From: DASQMT01 sp963839615 | Lineage (GTDB): Bacteria; Actinomycetota; Thermoleophilia; Solirubrobacterales; Solirubrobacteraceae | Direction of reading: 5' to 3' | Length of the DNA stretch: 64,000 nt | NCBI GenBank assembly: GCA_963839615.1 | Contig: CAWIVY010000007.1 | Location: 744,001 to 808,000 of the forward strand | Part shown: piece after piece, positions 60,035 to 64,000 of the stretch | How the letters are laid out: each line of letters opens with the position of its first letter | How positions within the stretch are numbered: the stretch's first letter is position 1 | Position numbers and translations under genes: made by a program | Notes under the pieces: model-generated | What the model was told of the DNA's origin: nothing | What the model saw: the letters and a program-made list of their open reading frames with translations, nothing else | The model's database searches: none

Positions 60035-60393
60035 AGCTCCGCCGCACCCTGCCCGCCGCTCTCGCCGCCGTCGTCGCGCTCCTTTGCGCGGCGCCGGCGG
60101 ACGCGGGAGACCCGCAGCGCAAGACCGTGAAGCTGTTCGACAACTACTACCTGCCGGCGAAGCTGAAGGTGAACAAGGGCTCCACGGTCACGTGGAAGTG
60201 GCCGTCGGACATGCCGATCGACGTGCACGACGTCAAGCTGAAGTCGGGGCCCGCGGGCGTGCGCAAGTTCCACTCCGATCCGGCGTCGAGCGGCTACCGC
60301 TACAAGCGGACGCTGAAGAAGGCCGGCCTGTACAAGATCGTCTGCACGCTGCACGAGGAGATGACGATGACGATCCGGGTCCGCCGCGGCTGA
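60031..60393 (+). CDS. Secreted plastocyanin-like cupredoxin
   Basis: 120 residues from a GTG overlapping the previous stop. Signal peptide (TLPAALAAVVALLCAAPADA), then one cupredoxin domain: LFDNYYLPAKLKVNKGSTVTW region, type-1 copper ligands His in DVHDVKL and Cys/His/Met in YKIVCTLHEEMTMTI. Likely an electron carrier for the oxidase two genes upstream. Confidence 0.9.
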   Translation: MKLRRTLPAALAAVVALLCAAPADAGDPQRKTVKLFDNYYLPAKLKVNKGSTVTWKWPSDMPIDVHDVKLKSGPAGVRKFHSDPASSGYRYKRTLKKAGLYKIVCTLHEEMTMTIRVRRG

Positions 60394-60435
60394 TGCACCG
60401 GATGTCGTCCGGATGGTGGCCTAGGGTCGCGGCAC

Positions 60436-60747
60436 GTGGTCGCCATGAGCTTGTGCCCAAGTTGCGGTTCGACACTGTTGCAGCCGCTGCGCTCGCGACC
60501 CGCGAAGAACGGCGAGATGATGGTCGACCTGCGCTGCCCGGAGTGCTTCATGTGGATGCAGGAGTGCTGCACCCGCGCTGAGCTGGCAGAGCTCGACAAG
60601 CGCCAGGCGGCCTGGCGCGAGCTGCTCGTCGCCGCCTACGAGCGCTCGGTGACGGAGTCGATGGAGGCGCTCGCGGTCTGCCTCGGCGCGGCGTTCGAGC
60701 TCGACCTCGTCGACGCCGACGACTTCGCGCCGCGCCGGGCCGCCTGA
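60436..60747 (+). CDS. Small zinc-ribbon protein of unknown function
   Basis: 103 residues (GTG; an ATG lies three codons in). CPSCGSTLL and LRCPECFMWMQECC give a four-Cys zinc ribbon, followed by a helical half (AELAELDKRQAAWRELLVAAYE). A TAGGGT box 8 nt ahead of the GTG suggests a leaderless mRNA starting there. Its last 112 bp overlap a convergent open frame. Confidence 0.75.
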   Translation: MVAMSLCPSCGSTLLQPLRSRPAKNGEMMVDLRCPECFMWMQECCTRAELAELDKRQAAWRELLVAAYERSVTESMEALAVCLGAAFELDLVDADDFAPRRAA

Positions 60748-61157
60748 GCCGGCTCGCCGTTGGCGCGCAGCGCGCCCGCCACCATCAGGGGGAAGCGGCC
60801 GATCCCGACGTCCTTCGGGCGCGGCAGCGGATAGCGCTCGGGATAGCGCCGGAAGAGCCAGAAGCGCCCCGCGCCCTCGCGGTACAGCGCGGCGGGCGTG
60901 GAGCGCCGCGGCGCCGCGGGCGGCGGCCGTCGCTCGACCGCGTGGCCGGCCGCCTCGATCCGGACCAGGAGATCCGCGAGCGCGCCGGCGCGGACCCGCT
61001 CGGGCCCGCCGACCTGCGCCAGCACATCCTCGCGCACGGCGAGCGCCGGCGGGTCGGCGAAGACATCGCGCGCCGGCACGACGACCGCGGGAGCCGAGCC
61101 GTCGGCGGGCGGGTCCAGGCGCGCCGTGCCGAACTGGCGATAGGACGCGCCGGGCAT
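60636..61157 (-). CDS. Unknown protein, third gene of the SAM-riboswitch operon
   Basis: Up to 173 residues; the ATG directly follows the carrier-protein stop (TGA-ATG), so it is co-translated. The convincing part is residues 1 to about 138 (SYRQFGTARLDPPADG, AVVVPARDVFADPPALAV, GRFWLFRRYPERYPLPRPKD, GIGRFPLMVAGALR). The last ~35 are Ser/Ala/Arg-rich and overlap the convergent zinc-ribbon gene, so the true stop may be near 60750. No JAMM, rhodanese or E1-like motif, no membrane segment. Function unknown; context suggests sulfur-carrier chemistry. Confidence 0.65.
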   Translation of the reverse strand: MPGASYRQFGTARLDPPADGSAPAVVVPARDVFADPPALAVREDVLAQVGGPERVRAGALADLLVRIEAAGHAVERRPPPAAPRRSTPAALYREGAGRFWLFRRYPERYPLPRPKDVGIGRFPLMVAGALRANGEPAQAARRGAKSSASTRSSSNAAPRQTASASIDSVTERS

Positions 61158-61433
61158 TCAGCCGCCCGCGACGGCCGGCAGGATCGTCACCTCGTCGCCG
61201 TCGGCGACCGGTGTGGCGAGCCCGTCGAGGAAGCGGATGTCCTCGCCCTTGAGATAGACGTTGACGAAGCGCCGCGGCTCGCCGTCGTCGCCCGCGATCC
61301 GCTCGCGCAGCTCGCCGTGCTGGACGTACAGCGCCTCGAGCACCTCGCCGACCGTGCCGCCGTCGGCCTGCGTCTCGGCGGCGCCGCCCGCGGCGGCGCG
61401 CAGCTGCGTCGGCAGCTTGATCGTGACGGCCAT
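61158..61433 (-). CDS. MoaD/ThiS-type sulfur-carrier protein
   Basis: 91 residues, ubiquitin-like fold: VTIKLPTQLRAAAGGAAET, VGEVLEALYVQHGELRERI, RFVNVYLKGEDIRFLDGL, DEVTILPAVAGG. It ends in the Gly-Gly needed for thiocarboxylate formation. Start ATG overlaps the stop of the threonine-synthase homologue by one base. Not next to moa or thi genes; its place after a SAM riboswitch points to sulfur delivery for homocysteine or methionine synthesis rather than molybdopterin or thiamin. Confidence 0.92.
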   Translation of the reverse strand: MAVTIKLPTQLRAAAGGAAETQADGGTVGEVLEALYVQHGELRERIAGDDGEPRRFVNVYLKGEDIRFLDGLATPVADGDEVTILPAVAGG

Positions 61434-62659
61434 CAGACGGGCGCGCCCAGCGCTGCCTCGAACGACTCGAACCGCGGCTCGATCTCGGCCACCTCGAACG
61501 TCCCGCGCACGCAGTCGAGCGTCTTCAGGCCGTCGCCGGTGATGTAGGCGACCACGCGCTCGCCCGGATCGATCTCCCCGCGCTCGGCGAGCTTCGCCAG
61601 CACCGCGGTCGTCACGCCTCCGGCCGTCTCGGTGAAGATGCCGGTCGTCTCGGCGAGCAGGCGGATGCCGGCGCGGATCTCGTCGTCGGAGACCGCGTCG
61701 ACCGAGCCGCCGGTGCGGCGGGCGAGCTCGACCGCGTAGGGGCCGTCGGCCGGGTTGCCGATCGCGAGCGACTTGGCGATCGTGTCGGGCTTGACCGGCC
61801 GGCAGACGTCGCTGCCCTGGGCGTACGCCTGGGCGACCGGCGAGCAGCCCTCGGCCTGGGCGCCGTTCATCGCCGGGACGCGGCCGCTGACGAGCCCGGC
61901 GTCGATGAAGTCCTGGAACCCGCGCGCGACCTTCGTGAACAGCGAGCCCGAGGCGATCGGGGCGACGACCCGGTCGGGGATCTCCCAGCCGAGCTGCTCG
62001 GCCGTCTCGTAGGCGAGCGTCTTGGAGCCCTCCGCGTAGTACGGCCGCACGTTGACGTTCACGAACGCCCAGCCCTCGCGCTCGCCCGACACCTCGGTGC
62101 AGAGCCGGTTGACCGCGTCGTAGTTGCCGCGCACCCCGATGATCTGCGCCCCGTAGGCGCCCGCGGCGAGGATCTTCTCCTGCTCGAGGTCGGCGGGGAT
62201 GAAGACGTAGGCGGGCAGCCCGGCATAGGCCGCATGGGCCGCGACGGCGCCGGCGAGGTTGCCGGTGGAGGCGCATGCGACGGTGTCGAAACCCAGTTCG
62301 ATCGCCCGCGCGAGCGCGATCGAGACGACGCGGTCCTTGAACGAGTGCGTCGGGTTGGCGGTCTCGTTCTTGATCCAGAGCTCACCGATCCCGAGCCGCT
62401 CGGCCAGCCGGTCGGCGCGCACCAGCGGCGTCATGCCCGTCGGCAGCGACGTGCGCGGCACGCGCTCGAGCGGCAGGAAGTCGGCGTAGCGCCAGAGCGT
62501 GCTGGGGCCTGCCTGGATACGCCGCCTGAGCTCGTCGGGGCTGGAGTCGAGCGCCCGGTAGGCGACCTCCAGCGGTCCGAAGCAGCGCTCGCAGACGTAG
62601 CGCGCCTCGAGTGGATAGGCGGTGGAACACTCCTTGCACTTCAGGGCCTCGGCCGGCAT
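61433..62659 (-). CDS. Threonine synthase homologue (fold-type II PLP enzyme), possible homocysteine synthase
   Basis: 408 residues. N-terminal zinc ribbon (LKCKECSTAY, YVCERCFGPL), PLP lysine in NPTHSFKDRVVS, phosphate-binding CASTGNLAGAVAAHAAY, and ITGDGLKTLDC near the end, as in ThrC that acts on O-phosphohomoserine. The SAM riboswitch in front and the carrier protein behind fit the reported actinobacterial route in which a ThrC homologue (MetM) uses a carrier-protein thiocarboxylate to make homocysteine. Ordinary threonine synthase remains possible; the fold is certain, the reaction is not. Confidence 0.85.
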   Translation of the reverse strand: MPAEALKCKECSTAYPLEARYVCERCFGPLEVAYRALDSSPDELRRRIQAGPSTLWRYADFLPLERVPRTSLPTGMTPLVRADRLAERLGIGELWIKNETANPTHSFKDRVVSIALARAIELGFDTVACASTGNLAGAVAAHAAYAGLPAYVFIPADLEQEKILAAGAYGAQIIGVRGNYDAVNRLCTEVSGEREGWAFVNVNVRPYYAEGSKTLAYETAEQLGWEIPDRVVAPIASGSLFTKVARGFQDFIDAGLVSGRVPAMNGAQAEGCSPVAQAYAQGSDVCRPVKPDTIAKSLAIGNPADGPYAVELARRTGGSVDAVSDDEIRAGIRLLAETTGIFTETAGGVTTAVLAKLAERGEIDPGERVVAYITGDGLKTLDCVRGTFEVAEIEPRFESFEAALGAPV

Positions 62660-62674
62660 CTGTCGGTTTCCTCT

Positions 62675-62694
62675 CCGCCGGGGTGGTGCGGCGG
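62675..62694 (-). promoter_or_regulatory. Expression-platform hairpin at the thrC-homologue ribosome site
   Basis: CCGCCG/CGGCGG stem with an 8-base loop between the aptamer and the gene; its 3' arm overlaps the first bases of the GGAGAGG ribosome site (62670-62676), which lies 10 nt from the ATG. This suggests SAM-dependent masking of translation rather than a terminator; no T-run is present. Confidence 0.55.
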
Positions 62695-62721
62695 GAGCGA
62701 GCGCGAGGCGAAGCCCTTCAC

Positions 62722-62840
62722 CGCATCTCCCAGGCTGTCTTCTTGGAGCCTGATGGAATTGCCACCGTTCCCGGGCGCTCGCGCGACCGGATGGTTGGCG
62801 GGGTTTCACTGGGCCAATCCCTCCACCCCTCTTGATGCGT
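62722..62840 (-). promoter_or_regulatory. SAM-I (S-box) riboswitch aptamer
   Basis: On the minus strand the S-box core is complete: CATCAAGAGGGGTGGAGGGA, then TTGGCCCAGTGAAACCCCGC, CAACC, a variable P3, GGTGGCAATTCC, a P4 stem around GAAGACAGCC and closing GGGAGATGCG that pairs with the opening CGCATC (P1). All hallmark blocks (AAGAG, GUGAAACC, GCCAAC/CAACC, GGUGCCAAUUCC-like) occur in order. It binds S-adenosylmethionine and represses downstream genes. Confidence 0.95.
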
Positions 62841-62980
62841 ACTGCTATGTGCCGAAGAACGGTAGCGGACGTCGCGGCGTTCCTCAATCCGGTTATCGGC
62901 CCGCGGGGCGGAATTCCGCAGTCGGCGTAGAATTGACACCCTGATGCTGCTCCCGACCGACGACCCGTTCAGTCTCGGCC

Positions 62981-63979
62981 ATGCCGAGCCTGCCCAAGAG
63001 CCCGTTCGGCCGGCGCGCGGCCCGCGCACGCGGCGCTGACGCGCGCGCGCCCGAGCGCGAGGCCCCGCGCGTCGAGATCGTCGAAGCCCCGGGCCTTCGC
63101 TGGATCAACATCGAGCGCCCGCGCCAGATCGACCGCGCCTGGCTCGAGGAGCGCTTCGACTTCCACCCGCTCGACTACGAGGACGTCTTCTCGCGCAACC
63201 AGCGCCCGAAGGTCGACGAGTACGACGACTACCTCTTCTGCGTGCTGCACTTCCCCCGCTACGACAAGGCCGTCGCGCGGCTGAACGCGGCCGAGCTCGA
63301 CCTCTTCGTCGGTCCCGACTTCCTGATCACGCTGCCGAACGAGCCGCTGCAGCCGGTCGAGTACCTGTTCGAGCGCTGCCGCACGAACGAGGAGCTGCGC
63401 GACTCGCTGTTCTCCAAGGGCCCCGGCTACCTGCTCTACAAGATCGTCGACGACTGCGTCGACGCCTCGTTCCCGATGCTGCGCAAGATCGGCCTGAAGC
63501 TCGAGCGCATCGAGGAGGACATCTTCAAGGGCCGCGAGGACGAGATCGTGCGCGACATCTCCAACGCGAAGCAGGAGATCATCAACTTCCGCAAGGTGAT
63601 CCGGCCGCAGCGCGCCGCGTTCAGCGACCTCGAGCGCAACAAGCAGCGCTACATCGCCGACGACCTCGACATCTACTTCGACGACATCGTCGACGCATCC
63701 GAGCGGATCTGGGACATGCTCGAGAACTTCAAGGAGGTCGTCGAGGCGCTCGAGTCCACGAACGAGTCCGCGATCGCGCACCGCTCCAACGAGGTCTTCC
63801 GGGTGCTGACCGCGTTCTCGGTGATCTTCCTCCCGCTGACGCTGATCGCATCGGTCTGGGGCATGAACGTGCACGTCCCCGGTGAGAGCGACGCGACCGC
63901 GTTCTACGTCGTGCTCGGCTTCCTCGTCCTCGTGCTCGGGGTTCTCGTCGCCTTGTTCCGGCGCCGCGGCTGGCTGTAA
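62981..63979 (+). CDS. corA: CorA-family divalent cation (Mg2+/Co2+) transporter
   Basis: 332 residues. Large N-terminal cytoplasmic funnel (GLRWINIERPRQIDRAWLEE, FHPLDYEDVFSRNQRPKVDEY), long stalk helix, two C-terminal membrane helices (VLTAFSVIFLPLTLIASVWGMN and FYVVLGFLVLVLGVLVALF) with the GMN signature, and a basic end. A -10-like TAGAAT (62928-62933) is followed 9 nt later by a different ATG (62943) in another frame that opens a 32-codon ORF across this start, so the true N-terminus is unsure. Confidence 0.93.
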   Translation: MPSLPKSPFGRRAARARGADARAPEREAPRVEIVEAPGLRWINIERPRQIDRAWLEERFDFHPLDYEDVFSRNQRPKVDEYDDYLFCVLHFPRYDKAVARLNAAELDLFVGPDFLITLPNEPLQPVEYLFERCRTNEELRDSLFSKGPGYLLYKIVDDCVDASFPMLRKIGLKLERIEEDIFKGREDEIVRDISNAKQEIINFRKVIRPQRAAFSDLERNKQRYIADDLDIYFDDIVDASERIWDMLENFKEVVEALESTNESAIAHRSNEVFRVLTAFSVIFLPLTLIASVWGMNVHVPGESDATAFYVVLGFLVLVLGVLVALFRRRGWL

Positions 63980-64000
63980 TACGTCCGGCTAGCGTCCGTT

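Overview
The window is chromosomal DNA of a very GC-rich actinobacterium. The best fit is the deep-branching Thermoleophilia (Solirubrobacterales-like). This rests on base composition, the ftsK-rodZ-cinA and pnp-M16 peptidase-dapB-dapA-rnj gene orders, an actinobacterial-type IHF, heavy use of GTG starts and many TANNNT boxes 6-9 nt ahead of start codons (leaderless promoters). The lineage is an inference from gene content. No prophage, CRISPR array or transposase gene was seen.

Layout, mostly minus strand. 1-6.9 kb: an alpha/beta hydrolase cut by the window edge, then thpR, cinA, rodZ and ftsK, nearly all broken by apparent single-base indels. 6.9-9 kb (plus): an intact OmpR-type regulator and sensor kinase, closed by a strong hairpin. 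9.1-11 kb: a secreted LVIVD/PA-domain protein with many frame changes. 11.0-11.6 kb: a gene-free stretch that looks like a small element with 30-bp inverted repeats. 11.6-14.3 kb: a membrane HD-GYP protein and an MFS transporter. 14.2-22 kb: rnj, dapA, two small unknown proteins, dapB, an M16 peptidase and pnp. 22-26.6 kb: glpK, a cupredoxin lipoprotein, an anti-sigma/ECF sigma pair, a DsbA-like protein and a peroxiredoxin. 26.6-35.5 kb: the translation operon rimP-nusA-ylxR-infB-ylxP-rbfA-nrnA-truB-ribF-rpsO, with a GGDEF gene inserted between ribF and rpsO. 35.5-43.5 kb: TPR and ACT proteins, a transglutaminase/DUF58/MoxR operon, coaBC, rpoZ, gmk and mihF. 43.6-52.4 kb: a complete pyr operon (pyrR-pyrB-pyrC-carA-carB-pyrK-pyrD) behind a PyrR-type leader. 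52.6-57.5 kb: a FadR-type regulator with a DMT transporter, RNase Z, a YfcE-like phosphodiesterase, tRNA-Arg(CCG), a LysM protein and a second HD-GYP protein. 57.6-60.4 kb: an exported copper-protein operon (multicopper oxidase, beta-helix protein, plastocyanin). 60.4-62.9 kb: a SAM-I riboswitch driving a threonine-synthase homologue, a MoaD/ThiS-type carrier and an unknown protein. 63-64 kb: a CorA transporter.

The most interesting items are: (1) the SAM-riboswitch operon, whose logic fits sulfur-carrier-dependent homocysteine synthesis from O-phosphohomoserine; (2) two copies of a long palindromic element with 23-bp terminal inverted repeats near 36.4 and 52.5 kb, plus a third, unrelated inverted-repeat element at 11.3-11.56 kb; (3) a GGDEF protein with a degenerate receiver domain, translationally coupled to rpsO; (4) an exact FadR-family operator inside the promoter of the transporter-regulator operon; and (5) the copper-protein operon.

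Frameshifts are concentrated in 0.8-6.9 kb and 9.1-11 kb, with a few at 12.9, 28.7, 29.9 and 37.5-38 kb. Reading frames return to conserved motifs after each shift, so assembly indels are likelier than decayed genes.
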